Shown: positions 1-13,343, counted from the first letter of the stretch. The stretch is DNA of 64,000 nt from Adiantum capillus-veneris (GCA_014529385.2 CM043947.1:131211891-131275890); one strand, 5' to 3'. Numbers and translations are program-made. Notes: generated by a model from the sequence alone, not told the origin.

Positions 1-1400
1 TTCATCCCACAAAGATTTCAATGAGATACCTTTCATACTTTTAGATAGAAAATTTGCACTACATTGAGTATTGCCAAGCTTATGGAAGATCTTGAAATCA
101 AATTTTAGAAGGAACATTATCCATTTGATTAACCTTCCTTGGATGACCACTTTATTAATCAGATAAAATGAGGCTTGATGATCAACAAAAAAATGAAATA
201 TCTTTTTCAACAGATAATGTCTGAATTTTGTGTCACTAAATACCATTCCTAGTGCTTCCCTTTTTGTGATTGAACACCCTTGCTTTGCCATGATGAATCT
301 GTGACTAGCAAAGTATATTGGATAGTCGGTTTTTCTATTGGGTTGTGCCAAAATAGCTCCCATTGTCATACCAAAGGCATCTACATGAACATGAAAAATA
401 ATCTCCCACTTTGCCTGGCAAAGGATTTCTTTCATACTGATGGATTCCTTTAGCTCTGGAAAGTGGCTTCACATTTTGGAGTCTAGGTAGACTTCTCCTT
501 TTTGGGTCAATTCATGTAATGAATTGCCTTTGTTGTGAACATATGAGTAAACCTTTGACAGAAATTAATACACCCTACTCTAGTCTACTCGACATCTTAT
601 TTTTAATCTTGTCTTAAGTCATCTTTATGCCATTTTTGGACACAATGTATCCCAGTAAATATCCCTTGTAAACTACAAACATTGTCATAAAGGGATTCAA
701 ACATATGCTCTTCTCTGTGAATCTTTCAAATACCATCTCCAAAAATAGGATATGCATGTCTTTAGATGACAGGATTGTGAAGCTCCACAAAAACTGTCAG
801 AAACTTATATAATAACGCAGTGAAGATCCCCATCATACGTCACTAGTCAATGGAGCATTACATAAACCAAACGGCATAAACAAAAACATTAAATATCCCT
901 ATTTCGTAATGAATGTTGTTTTTTGTTGGATCTTCTCATGCTATCTTCAATTGACTATACTCATTGTACCTATCCATGAAACTACACATTTCATGTCCAG
1001 CTATTTCATCTAGCATCATGTTGAATTTTTTGAGCATTTAGTTTCTTGTAGTCCACACATACAATGAGTTTTTTTATCTTCTTCAAAACTACCACAATGG
1101 GAGACAACTAGTCACTTTAGTTATGATCCCTACCTTTAGTAGCTTATAATTTATTCCTTAACCTTCTTTGCCTAATTTGGATTCATCATGTATCTCTAGA
1201 GTCATACTAGTTGTGCATCTGGTTTCAATGATATCCAATGCTTACACACCTCTAGGTTGATGCCTCTTAGATCTCTATGTTCCCGAGCAAAAACATCCCA
1301 ATGTTTTTAAAATAGTTGCTTGGATTTTTTTTTTCATCTTTGGTTTGATATTTATCACATTAGGATTTGATTTTGAACCCAAGTTGTATCCCTTTATTTC
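1..1400 (-). pseudogene. Element Y: Ty3/gypsy RT-RNase H remnant
   Basis: Reverse-strand translation gives the order of a Ty3/gypsy pol with many stops and frameshifts. Near 1060-1110 it reads SPIVVVLKK...LIVCVDYKKLNA (RT entry). Near 930-990 it reads a changed form of the LDGYSGYNQI block. Near 620-680 it reads YIVSKNGI. Near 370-410 it reads FHVHVDAFGMTMGAILAQP (start of RNase H). At 120-240 it reads a VDHQA block and a relic of the HLSR end. The motifs follow those of the better preserved element C at 26.3-29.2 kb, so Y is probably an older member of the same broad Athila/Tat-like group. No YxDD catalytic box survives clearly. The element continues beyond the left edge of the window. The RT-RNase H call is firm; the lineage is inferred. 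Confidence 0.8.
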
Positions 1401-3110
1401 TTGATTATCTGGTAATAACCATTCCAACCTCTTTCCTTCTGGCTAGTGATCCAACTTCTTTTTTTTGCATATGCTCCTTGTAAGCATTATTTGCATTAGT
1501 CCAATCCCCCTCTCAATAAGATGGTACCATATTGTGTTCAGGTGCATGTGCATTTTGCATTAGTCCAATCCCCCTCTCAATAAGATGGTACCATATTGTG
1601 TTCAGGTGCATGTGCATTTTGCTACCTATTTCTCATGTTCTCTTTATCTCGTCTAGTTTCTACCCTTTGTTGATCCAGAAGAATTGCATTCAAATCTATC
1701 TAAGGCATGGGATTTGCATTAGTCCAATCCCCCTCTCAATAAGATGGTACCATATTGTGTTCAGGTGCATGTGCATTTTGCTACCTATTTCTCATGTTCT
1801 CTTTATCTCGTCTAGTTTCTACCCTTTGTTGATCCAGAAGAATTGCATTCAAATCTATCTAAGGCATGGGAAATATGTTTGTTGATGCTAACATGATTTC
1901 TATATTCTTGGTCCAATACTTCTTACATAACTTCTCTAGGTGCCCTGCTCTTCCCTAGTTGTTGGTGTTGTTAGTGTTAGTTTGGATTCTTCTACACCCT
2001 TGTATTGTTAGTCTTTGGCTTGTATAATCATGTATAGCTCATTTGCTCCTTAGCCATGGCCCTCCTAAGAGCATGCTATATGCACCTTGGACATATAGAA
2101 CCAAATAATTGGTTTTAAACTTTTCTAATTAGACTCTGATGTAAAGGTAGGCCATTGACTTGGAGAATCCTTTGATCTGCCATTTTAATTTTGGAAAAGG
2201 CAAGTTTCAACTCCTCAATCCCTAGTCTCTATCTGACATGATCCCCTAGAATATTGACTCTTGCATTGCATTTCAAAATTACCCCTCACATTGGATTTTG
2301 TAGTCGATATGAATTACTAGTAGTTTGTCATCCTTAATTTTAAATAGTTCTACTTCCATTGCATTTGATTCTCTCTTCTTATATCTTCTCATAAAATTGG
2401 TAGCTTCAGGTAATGTTTTTCTTATATCATTCAGTTCAATAGTCAGCTTTTGCATTCACTCACATACTTTGACATATACCTGATCTTGTTCATTCTCAAA
2501 ACTACTATATGAACTAAATGACCTCCTTTCAAGAAAATATATGTGCAATGCCATGCCTCTGCTGGCCTCCTGCATCTCTTAGCTAATGGATCCTTTTGTG
2601 GAGATTTAGATTATTTTTGTTGAATGTTTTTTGTCTCTAGATCCAGTTTCTCAGCTTCGGCCAGGTCCACCTTGGCTTGCCTTACCTCTCTCTCACAGTT
2701 CTCCTCTGAACTTTTTTGGTTTCTCAATTTTTGCTCTAGCACAATTTTTAATAGATTCCACAACTGGGATTTCCTTGTCTAGACCTTTTGAATCTTTCAA
2801 TGAAAGTCTTTGAATGGTTCTAGCATTTGAGCATTCTGGCCTTTCTGGCATCCTCTTCTCTATATCCTAAGTGATGCACGCTACCAATTTTCATTGATCC
2901 TACCACACGCATCCACTTTGTTGCCCTTTTCCTTGGCCTTCTAGATAGCTCTTTGTTCCTCCCACTTTTGAACCTCTTTGGTTTTCTTCATTTCACTGTC
3001 TGGCTCATCTAGTAACTCTTCGATGACAACTCCCACACTCATAGTGATCATGTGCACTAGAAATAGCTCTATCACCTTTCCCTTGGCCACTTTAGCTTTC
3101 AAATTATCTA
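1400..3110 (-). pseudogene. Element Y: gag-pol linker and protease remnant
   Basis: This is the stretch between RT (left) and the zinc knuckle (right) of element Y on the reverse strand. Around 2040-2110 the reverse frame reads LLGGPWLRSK then AIHDY. This matches the C-terminal ILGRPW part of a retropepsin and the AKAIHDW-type sequence that usually follows it. The catalytic D-T/S-G half is not readable. The rest is a charged, Glu/Lys-rich spacer with many stops, as expected for a decayed linker. A 159-bp tandem duplication lies inside it. Assignment rests on motif order rather than on an open frame. Confidence 0.55.
1491..1871. repeat. 159-bp tandem duplication plus 64-bp partial copy
   Basis: A unit beginning TTGCATTAGTCCAATCCC occurs at 1491, 1555 and 1714. 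The copies at 1555-1713 and 1714-1871 are almost identical over 159 bp. The first copy (1491-1554) is cut to 64 bp. The near-identity contrasts with the heavy decay of the surrounding element Y, so the duplication looks recent. 159 is a multiple of 3, but the region is not open. Confidence 0.95.
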
Positions 3111-3228
3111 GACATTATGATGCAAAGTGTTTGTATTTCCCATTGAAATAGCAATTGAAGTTACATTTGGTAAAGTCAGCTCTACCGCTATCTCTACCAA
3201 GAAAATTCAAATAATTTCCTCTTCCAAC
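3110..3228 (-). pseudogene. Element Y: gag zinc-knuckle remnant
   Basis: The reverse frame reads a decayed CCHC zinc knuckle: CNFNCYF, then GKYKHFAS, a stop, and C. The cysteine pair, the G-x-x-x-H block and the final Cys of a retroviral-type CX2CX4HX4C box are recognisable, although spacing and one residue have changed. Gln, Asn and Gly residues upstream fit a nucleocapsid region. The non-autonomous LTR element at 3234 inserted just upstream of this box in Y's reading direction. The rest of gag resumes at 5735. Confidence 0.6.
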
Positions 3229-3233
3229 CATAT
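3229..3233. repeat. Target-site duplication CATAT, left copy
   Basis: CATAT lies directly before the TG of the 5' LTR. The same five bases follow the 3' LTR at 5730-5734. Confidence 0.85.
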
Positions 3234-3668
<435 letters not shown>

Positions 3669-3682
3669 TCTAACCCATCAAG

Positions 3683-3695
3683 TGGTATCAGAGCC
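3683..3695 (+). promoter_or_regulatory. Primer-binding site, initiator Met tRNA type
   Basis: TGGTATCAGAGCC is the standard plant retrotransposon primer-binding site complementary to the 3' end of tRNA-iMet. It lies 14 nt after the preferred LTR end, or 5 nt after the alternative end at 3677. Confidence 0.9.
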
Positions 3696-5317
3696 AACGA
3701 TTCCATACGTAGGCCTATCTAGCCTTGTTAATAATCCCTCTCCCTAATCACTAAGTGTTATTCATTAAGTTTGAGCATGCTCTTGGAAATACTAATAATG
3801 AGCCACTCCCGTTCTTAATTTGTGGCATTTTGGTTAGTAGTGCTTAATAATCTTGTGTGTGTGTTCAATTTTTTCTTTTATTGTGCTCATTTTCAACCTA
3901 CTTCATTGCACCATTGGCTAGTGCAATTTATGTGTGTTCAAAGTTCTTCTTGATGCCTTTCAATAGAGCTATCAATTGCTTGATTTGCATCTTACTATGC
4001 CCCTTAATTGAGCTTTCAAAGTTGGCTTGTTTTTAGCTCCTAGAGGTGTGCTCACATTCAAGAATTTGGTATCATTAGGTGTGTGGCACTTTGTTTGTGA
4101 AAGATGTGTCTGTGTGTGTGTGCGCGCGCGCACCCTATTGAATAGAGTTTATAATTTGTGTTGTGAGTGCTCACTACAAGAAGTCAAGTGGGGGATAGTG
4201 CTCTACCACACCAGATATTGAGTGTTTCTCGTTGCAAGGTGTGGGGATCAAACCTTGCTCTGGATTTTGTGAAGGGAATGTGGGAAAAAACCACAACACA
4301 GCAAAATTGAGCTCATAATCTGGGCAGGTCCGTAGAGGGGTTTTCCCGTGCAACACCCTTTTTTGTGCTCACAGCCGGAGGCCAAGCATAAGCAAAGGTG
4401 CTTCACAAGGGATTTTTGTGTCTATTAGGATCACTTCCCATGAGCAGAAGGTTCAATCCATGAAGGCATAAATCCTCCAAGTTAATGCCACAACACGCAT
4501 CAATAGCACCACGTGCTCTTTCAGACCTACAACAACCAACATATATGTTTGAAAATTGCATCATGTATGAAGAACACGTGCATGAAGCCCATTATGAAAT
4601 GTATGTAGCATTTGTGTCCAAAATCACCATGTTCAAGGGTTTTAGACACTGCTTATACAACATGTATACGGTAAGATTTCCCATAGTCATGAGCACACAC
4701 AGGAGCACTACACATGATATGTATGTGTACTTTACAACATTATCCATGAGGGCCACATCTCACAATTGATGAATTTAGATCGACAACAACATGAAAATCA
4801 AGGCATAAAGATGAAGATGATGAATGATCACATGAAGATGAAAACATCAAACAGATACAACAACCCAAAGATGAAGCTCTTATAACAACATCAAGATATG
4901 GCAAAGACAACAAAAACAAATTACAACAAGTTTTGCAGATTTGTGCAAGGGAGAAAATCCTCCAAAACAAATAATAGCACAATAACCATATAAATATGTG
5001 TGCACTCAGTTGTGTATCACCCTCATTTGTGTTAGGGAATCTCTGTGTGTCTACCCTTGTGTTTGGGAGACGTGTGCTTACCCTTTTGTGCCAAGGGAGT
5101 CTTGTGTATATGCCTACACACCAATATCTTGTGTGCCTACACCCTTTGTGTCTAAGGGAGGAAGATTTGTGTTTGAGGGGAGGCAATTTGTGTGAGTGCA
5201 ATACCTTTTGTGTTATGTGTAACAATACCCTCATTTGTGTGAAACCTATGTGTCAACCATATGAACCAAAACACACGAAGCCTTTGTACAACCCCAAGTT
5301 TGGCTTAAGGGGTCAAT
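3696..5317 (+). other. Non-coding internal region of the LARD-like element
   Basis: No retroviral domain is visible in any frame. At 4990-5230 there is a loose GT-rich repeat in which phrases like CTTGTGTGCCTACCC and TTGTGTCTAAGGGAG recur about every 40 bp. A purine tract at about 5303-5312 next to the 3' LTR is the likely PPT. The region probably serves as packaged RNA only. Confidence 0.6.
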
Positions 5318-5506
5318 TGTTAGGGTAACCATAACTTGTGGCACCATATGGGAATGCCCTCTACCCACCTAGGAAGAGATAAATGATGACATGCTCCAAT
5401 GGCAAGAGGATGCAACCTCTCTAGCCAATGATTGTAAAGAAAAAAGTATATTTAAGAGGATACTTTGTAATGAATCATAAGCACTTTGAGCATTATCATC
5501 GTGTTT

Positions 5507-5593
<87 letters not shown>

Positions 5594-5729
5594 CTACTCT
5601 TGCACTTGACATATCCTAACCCTAACCTCCATATCTCTAACCCTAACCCTACCACCATGGTTAAGCTAAGGCTTCACCCTCAATAGCCTAAGCTAAACCA
5701 TTAGTGATTAGGAAGCATGCTTCTTTACA
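5318..5729 (+). repeat. 3' LTR of the non-autonomous element
   Basis: Starts TGTTAGGGTAACC and ends TTCTTTACA, followed by the CATAT duplication. It carries a (CT)n tract at 5510-5591 and the same CCCTAA-type block (5615-5650) as the 5' LTR. A TATATTTAAG stretch near 5447 is a possible TATA box upstream of the CT tract. Confidence 0.88.
5510..5591. repeat. (CT)n microsatellite inside LTR
   Basis: Uninterrupted CT repeat of about 82 bp at the same place as the tract in the 5' LTR. Confidence 0.99.
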
Positions 5730-5734
5730 CATAT
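5730..5734. repeat. Target-site duplication CATAT, right copy
   Basis: Identical to 3229-3233. The sequence resuming here reads on as element Y gag on the reverse strand. Confidence 0.85.
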
Positions 5735-7100
5735 TCCTAGTACAAACCCCATTTTCCATGTTCTTAGGTATCCTCTCTTGCTTGACTAGTTGTGGATTTG
5801 TTAGAGCTATCATGGAAACATTTTTTCTTTCCTTGAAGTGATGCATTCTAATTTTGCAATAGTTCCATAGGTGCCCATAAGCATTTCAATGAGTGCATTG
5901 GAAACATTCATTAGACATATGCCCTTTTGAATTTCATTTTGTGCACTATGTCTCCACTTTTTCCTATCAAGGTCTGGTCTTGGATATCTCAAATATCTTC
6001 TTAGATAGAACCTCAATATTTTTAGTCAAGGCTCCCTTCTTTGTACTCTTGGATGTGTCCTCTAAATCATGATTCAAAGAGCTAGAGATGGCACATGATC
6101 CTTCAGTAGATGATTCATTAGATCTAGAACTCTCCTTTCCTTTGCAACCCCTCTCTTTCTTAGCTTGTTGCTCTAGCTTCAAAGCTCTTTTCACCAAATC
6201 GTTAAACTTTTGAGTTGGTTTCTCTTAATTTCTTGCTTATTTAACCCACTCAAAAACCATGCATGTGTGCATTTTTCTTATGATGGTTCATTGAGTTTCT
6301 TGGTCAATTCATTGATTTTCTCCACATAACTCCTAACAAGTATAAGCTACTCTTGTTTGATTTTATCCAATTAGCAAAGGATGTCCTCATCCCCATGGTT
6401 TTTAGTGTACTCCATCAAAGAATCCTTTTTCATCTTCCTATGTAATTTTTGAGCTTACATGCTTGGTATGGTAGTAACATTTCTTTGTTACGTCCTTCAA
6501 AGTTTGGAAATTACTCTATCTAGTCATCTTCATCAATGTCCTTCAAATTAGTGTACTATTCAAAGGCTTGTATATGGACATCTATATCATCTTTTTTGCT
6601 ATCTTTCAAAGTGGGAAAGTTTATTTTTAGAACAATGGATTGTTCACCATATTTGGATTTATGATAATCTGATTCCTTTTCTTGGCATCTAGATTTATCC
6701 TTATGATTTAGTTTCCTCTTTCGATGTTTGTGCTTGCTATGATAGTCTATGTTTGCCTCCCATATCTCATTGTAGTTATCATCACTTTCTATAACCATGT
6801 CATGCTCATCTAGTCTACTAGGATGTGTGTGTGATCTTCCTTGTTTACTATGTCTGTTGGCATCATGACATCAGTATGAACTTTTGCTTTGCCTTTCCCA
6901 TCTGAATACCAAGATCCATGTGAATGAGAGCATCTCTCAGCTCTCTTTGAATGTCATCTTCTTAAATGTGATGAGTATTGAGAGGCTCGATGCTCCTCAC
7001 CCCCTCTTCTCCTTGAATTGGCATCAATTCTCTCATTCAAAGAGCATGACGATCTCCATTAGAGCCTTCTCTGATTTCACAGCTAGTGTGTAGATGTGGT
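5735..7100 (-). pseudogene. Element Y: gag remnant
   Basis: Reverse frames at 6798-6556, 6197-5967 and 6016-5810 make up a broken, very charged protein. The stretch at 6556-6798 ends ...ILKINFPTLKDSKKDDIDVHIQAFE. The part FPTLKD...D..VHIQAFE is the start of a typical Ty3/gypsy capsid domain (F..F.G..DA..WL..FE). N-terminal to it is a Lys/Ser/His-rich region. C-terminal parts are Lys/Glu/Ser-rich and lead towards the zinc knuckle at 3.1-3.2 kb, interrupted by the LARD-like insertion. Frameshifts and stops are frequent. The capsid call is by motif only. Confidence 0.6.
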
Positions 7101-8595
7101 CTTGGTCTTCAACAAACACTAGAGTAGCTCTCCTTCCTTGTTCTTGACAACATGGTGGCATTGAAAATGGAAAATTGACTTGAATTCTAAGTAAGAGATG
7201 CATTCCTCTCAAGAGATTTAGCTCACCATCATGATCACCAAAATAAAATGAGTTTTGGTCACTTGACAGCTATGCTAGGGTTATATTTCTGGATTCATAT
7301 GTCAGATATCAAATCAAACAAAATGAATAGAATCAAATTAAAGAAGACCGAATAGGAAATTCAAAAACCCAGACTAATAATTGAAGTGAAATGAAAGACT
7401 TCAACTGACAAGAGTTGAGACAATTGGATTTAGAGACTCAAACTCATAACTGGTTCAAAAGTACAAGTTCAAAAGTACAATTGACACGGCAATTGATACT
7501 CCAACGTTCTATATTGCATATAGTGACTAGTTATAAGAGTTCCCATTTACTTCTAGACCTAGACTGCTAGACAGACCTTGAGAAAGAACAACCCCAAAAA
7601 TGGAAGTAAGGAATCCTATTTATAGGTGCTAGTACTTGGTTATGTTTGATTGTATAGTCCTAAAAAAATATCAATTACTAAGGGATTCTACCCTTACTAT
7701 GAATTATTATTCTTAAGCATGGCTCTCAGAACTCATACTACCTCACCTTAGCTATGGTTAAGAGACAAAATCATCAACCATAATCTAAATCATGAATCAT
7801 AAACAATCAAGCACATCACATGGATGACCATCCCACCCCTCATTGGATAATACACAACAATCCCTACAAAAGCCAAATTAGTACACCACATGGCTACAAA
7901 AAGTTTTCCAACTAAAAAAATAATCCAAGAGCCACATCCAACTATCACAACCATAACCATAACGATAGTTACATGGGAAACTTCAATTGTTGACCGTAAA
8001 TCAAAAATCATCTTTGAACAAAAATCTCACACTTAGAATCTAGATGTAGCCATTGTCATCACAATCACTAAAATCACACACATGACTCTTCAAACCCAAT
8101 ATTTATTCATGAAAAGTCAAGTCCAAGTTGTTACTTTGAAAGGAGTTCTCTTCTATTACATGATTTTCAAATAACCATCTTGTTTTTTTCTTGGAAACCA
8201 TGCCATTGTGAAAGATATGGTTAGAAATACCTTTTTTTGAAAGTGGTACTCACTCAATAGAAGTGAGTGGAATTATATTAAGCTAGTCTAAAAAGAATTA
8301 CAAATGTTCCATGCTCTAGCAGAATCTAGAGATCATTGATCGAAAGCAAAAGTTCCCATAGACGAGCTTCAATGACAATCTAGCTTTACAAGGAGCCACC
8401 TGCAAGGGCAAGGGAAAGAGGACATCCCTGCTCCTCTTCTCCATAGCCCTCCATAGAGGAGGCGAATAGCATCCTACTAACCTCCACCCAGCCAGACACC
8501 CCACAATAAAGAACCCTATCTCGTACTAATAGGCCCCTTGCCATTGATGCATGCATAGGCTTGCTCTTAGCCATAGCCCTTAGGATCCTTGTCTT
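7101..8595. other. Non-coding stretch, probably LTR/UTR of elements Y and W
   Basis: No protein motif was recognised. The part nearest 8599 is taken as the 3' LTR of element W because it abuts a clear PPT on the reverse strand; its other end was not found. No tRNA primer-binding site for Y could be identified near 7.2 kb. Confidence 0.4.
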
Positions 8596-8614
8596 GACAT
8601 TACTCCCCCCTTGG
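8596..8614 (-). promoter_or_regulatory. Polypurine tract and 3' LTR edge of element W
   Basis: On the reverse strand this reads CCAAGGGGGGAGTAA followed by TGTCAAGACAAGG. A G-run next to a TG start is the usual junction of polypurine tract and 3' LTR in plant Ty3/gypsy elements. The adjacent frame ends with a ...LRTKMLLQGGSNV-type pol terminus. Confidence 0.65.
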
Positions 8615-9720
8615 AGAAGCATCTTTGTCCTCAAAACCAAAAGTGGAATATTTATTCTTCATGAACATGCAGTCGCGTGGGAGGTTTAATGAAATCAACA
8701 CAACCCTTGATAGAGTACATTGTTGTCCCTATGTAAGCATTTTACGTAAAGGTATTACATAAAAAATAGGATAAATATGAGTGTGAATACTCTATCTCCA
8801 ACTCGCTTGAGTATTTTGAATTGGCCAGATATATGACCGGTGAGACATTCTAAAGGTTCTGGAACACCTTTGTCCACATCCTCCTCACTCTTTGCATCAA
8901 GCCTATGGAGACAAGGGGATTCCCATGGAGAAGATCAATGGTGCATCTTGGATCACCTCCAATTTACCTATGCTGAATAAGCTTGTTAAAACTATACACA
9001 CATTTGGCTTATTTAGGGCTAAGTTTCTTCATTCATGATAGCTCAATCAAAAAATGGTTATTATTTAGCACCCCCCCCCCCCCCCCCCCCAATTGATGAT
9101 TCATTCATGTACCATCAAGTGACTCGCATTGAAATAACAATAGAGGGTAATCTTGAATGATTCCTTCAAGATTCCTTCCCTTCTTAATGTGTCTTGGCCT
9201 TCATGGGTTATGCGCCTATGTACACATGATTTCATTGTGTGTGAGAAGTGCAACAATAGTAGCATACCTCTTTGGTTTCCTCTTTGGCTTGTTTTGTCTC
9301 CTTATCGCTTGGAAGGATGTGACTAACCCTTGAGTTTATAGTGATGGACCTCCTCAGGGTGCTCCTTTTCATCCATGTCCATCAATTGGTAGTCCCTCCC
9401 ATATAGCTTCCATCTATTTTCAAATTTGGCATCAACCGTATTGTTCAACATGTTGTTGTGGTAGTGAAGGACCAAGCTCTATTCTTCAATACCTTTGTCT
9501 TTGAGACCCTTATCAAGCTGCTCCTTGAGTTGTAAACCTTTCTACTCATAGTACTTGTAAGCCGACTCCCTTTTCGACTCTAGTTCCACCATGATGAGGA
9601 GCTATGATCTATCTTTAATTTCCCTTTTGCTGTTGTTTATCCATAAGCTTCACAGTAGGATGTGAAAGTCAATTGGTTGCAAAGCTTTCTTGCCCAAACA
9701 TCAAATGGAAGAGCATTCTA
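8600..9720 (-). pseudogene. Element W: decayed 3' part of pol
   Basis: Reverse-strand reading gives short pieces that fit the C-terminal side of a Ty3/gypsy pol. A GHISGQFKILKRVGD-like stretch lies near 8800-8840. A block at 9390-9480 reads HNMLNNTVDAKFENRWKLYG. The terminus next to the PPT reads LRTKMLLQGG. No integrase catalytic triad could be placed. A run of 20 C lies inside. The call depends mostly on position between a gag (9.84-10.29 kb) and a PPT. Confidence 0.4.
9071..9090. repeat. Homopolymer of 20 C
   Basis: Twenty consecutive cytosines (G-run on the reverse strand). It lies within decayed retroelement sequence with no boundary feature beside it. Confidence 0.97.
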
Positions 9721-9839
9721 TCTCAAACATCATTATGCAACCAATCCATAAACTTGCTCAAATTTTAAAAATCAACATTATTTGCACCAGTTATCTCAAT
9801 AAGCTATCCTTAAAGAGCTTTGAAATCCCACACAAATGC

Positions 9840-10286
9840 TCAAAAATCACCATCCAAGCTTTTCTTCAATCCGTCCAGCTTCCGCTTTACTTCATCCAAT
9901 TGTGCATCTAATACATATGTGCATTGAAGGGCCACTTCCAAAGTCATCCAATTCATCTTTTCTTCATCACATAATCTGTCATACATTATCTTGGCTTTGC
10001 CATAAACTAGGAGCAGAAAAACTTGAACTGCATCTTCTCCTCTTGACAAACTACTCTCTAGCACAAATAATCCATAATCTTGGAGCCAAGATTTTGCATC
10101 TTCAATCCCAGTGAAAATCAAAAAACCGGACCATGCTATCTTTAACATCACCAACTCTTCAAAAACTGCACATCCACAGCAACTCAAAAACCACAACTTC
10201 ACCTTCAAACACGAGCAATCAGCATGCTCCTCAGTGGGGGCACCAGAACATGGAGAGGGGAAATGGGAACAAAACCAAAAACACAC
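9840..10286 (-). pseudogene. Element W: gag capsid domain
   Basis: One open reverse frame of about 148 codons. Its second half has the core of a Ty3/gypsy capsid: FTGIEDAKSWLQDYGLF, then ...VFLLLVYGKAKIMYDRL..EEKMNWMTLEVALQ. This follows the family pattern F.G..D...WL..FE....FLLL.G.A...Y..L......W..L...F. No zinc knuckle follows; the downstream part of gag and most of pol are missing before 9.7 kb. Its end codes into a Lys-rich tail. The capsid assignment is good; the element's lineage is unknown. Confidence 0.72.
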
Positions 10287-10299
10287 CTAGAATGTTGTT

Positions 10300-11454
<1,155 letters not shown>

Positions 11455-11813
11455 CCCCACCACATCAAACACAGTCTCGAGTGACACACATGCACGCACG
11501 CACTAAGACCAAGGGGAAAAGACAATAGAGTAGAGAAGCGGGGTGGGGGAATCAACACCCAGGAGCAGCTTAGTTCTCTTCAAAAAACTTGATTACAATC
11601 GTCATCTTCTTCCTCTTTAACTCTCTAGATGGCTACCTCCCAAAAAATAGCAAAACGAAAGGCCCTTATAGGGCATTTTCTCTATTTTTAGCCACTCTTC
11701 CTCCTTACAGGACACTTGTTTTCTTTTCTTAGTTTTACCTCATGCGAACCACAACTTTAATCAACCTTGCCTTGGACCATACTCCATGCATGAACCCTCT
11801 CTCCCCTTCTAGG

Positions 11814-11834
11814 TTGTCACGGCGTCCGTGACAA
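11814..11834 (+). repeat. Perfect 9-bp hairpin beside a PPT
   Basis: TTGTCACGG-CGT-CCGTGACAA is a perfect inverted repeat with a 3-nt loop. It directly precedes the G-rich tract at 11835-11844. Confidence 0.9.
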
Positions 11835-11844
11835 TGGGGGGAAG
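11835..11844 (+). promoter_or_regulatory. Polypurine tract of element P
   Basis: TGGGGGGAAG directly followed by TGTGATACTCC is the usual PPT / 3' LTR junction of a plus-strand Ty3/gypsy element. Confidence 0.6.
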
Positions 11845-12990
11845 TGTGATACTCCTCCTCAATAAAAAGGGGGAGGCCCTTCAAGCCTCCCATATATGAA
11901 AGCACCCCATGGGCTACCATGTCTTCATTGGTGTCTCCAACACTGGTAGTAGCCATGCCACTCAGAGCCACCATCAACGCCCCCCAAGGCTGCAAGGCAC
12001 CGCAAACAGCGCTCAAGGCCGCAGCTGCGCGAAACATCATAGCCAATGAGAGGGAAGCTCTCTCTCCCTCTCACCTTGTACTCAATGCTTAGGCTTGTTG
12101 GAGATTATATACCCCATGCCTCTAGGCTCCCTCTTCACATATGGGTTTATCCTTTGTGCCATGTGGTGGTGCCATATTGATTTCACCCCTCAAACCTCAA
12201 ATATTTTAATGCCACATATACAAAAGATATTTTTTTTTTTCAAATTCAAAACCTTGCCATCTTTTGCTCAGTGCTCCAATTCAAAAGCCGCAAAATTCGA
12301 CTGAAAATTTACTTCCCAGACTCCAAACTTCACAAGTCTTGCCACATCTTGAGTCTTTCAGGACCGCAAACCAGGGGGCCGCAAAGACAAAGAAAAAACA
12401 TTAGACACTGCCCCTCCATCGGATGCACCTACCTTTAATCAGGTATATCTTGCCGCTCCAAACTCCGATTGACGTCTTGTAGCTTCCTACAACCTTCTCA
12501 TGCCACATAGCTTCCATGAAAACCCTGGCAAGCTCAAAAGAACTTCAGAGCAGCTAAGTCGGCACATAATTGAACCTCGATGAAACTTCAATTGCTCATA
12601 TCTTGGCCATTTGAACTCCAATTGTTGATCTGACATGCACCATAAGGCAAGATCTTTAGATCTATGTATTCACTTTAACTCTAACCATCCATCTGCAATT
12701 GCCCAATTCGGAAAGGACCTACAACCACTTCAAACTTCAAGCTACCATAACTTGCTCTCCATAGGTGTGATTGAGGATCTGTCTGGATTGACCTGAAGAC
12801 CACACTCACGGCCACCTTAGGCACTTTCATTCTTGAACTTTGCACACTTCAACCAGTCACCTTTGATAGGCACCATGGCAAAGCACTCTGGATCTAAAAT
12901 CTACATAAAGCATACATATCCGTTGCCCTTTGCCTACCCTTGACCTTCTTACAAAACCTACCACTTTGACATGCCCTTGAGAGCACACAT
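11845..12990 (+). repeat. Element P: probable 3' LTR, right end undefined
   Basis: It begins TGTGATACTCC right after the PPT. A TTATATACCCC TATA-like box is near 12107. The rest is non-coding. No second copy of this LTR was found in the window, so the end near 12.99 kb is only a limit set by the start of element Z coding sequence. P's pol genes are not visible upstream on the plus strand. Confidence 0.45.
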
Positions 12991-13001
12991 AGCCCTACAT
13001 T

Positions 13002-13307
13002 TCACTCCTCATAGCATCGGCCAATCTTAGTTGCACCAACGTGATGGAAGTTGATTATGTAGAAATTGTCCTTGAACTCCCTGGCACTCAAGTTGAGCAC
13101 GACTTTTGCCACTCCAAAGCAAGGAATTGGCGTTTTTGAACTTGTGTAAATTGTTTCTTTTAGTTCCTTGATTGGTGGCTTTCCCATCATTATCCAAGTG
13201 CCATAAATCATTAGATTCTTTGTTTCATATGGACCTATCACTGCTAAACATGTGATTTTGAGTTTTGTTTCTCCACATACACTAAATTTGATCATTCTAG
13301 GAGACAA
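13002..13307 (-). pseudogene. Element Z: second retropepsin-like domain (PR2)
   Basis: An open reverse frame of 101 codons aligns by eye with the PR2 domains of elements C and T. It has YGTWIMMGKPP where C has YGVWCQLGKPP and T has YGMWLLLGKPE. This is followed by a PCFGVAKVVLNLSAREFKDNFYII stretch (split here: PCFGVAKVVLNL then SAREFKDNFYII), matching T's TSLGIAEATLKL / VIKDKFLVV. Where C keeps a DTGA catalytic motif, Z has IGPYET, so the aspartate is lost. It lies only ~550 bp downstream of Z's ordinary protease, so RT, RNase H and integrase are missing between them. The fold assignment is inferred from similarity. Confidence 0.6.
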
Positions 13308-13343
13308 TCAATCTTCTTCCTTATCCATGTTCTTCTCTTGACC

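Noticed and set aside
11735-12046. Minus-strand frame rich in Ala/Gly/Met as a host gene.
   Set aside because: No domain, and it overlaps the PPT/LTR junction of a plus-strand element.
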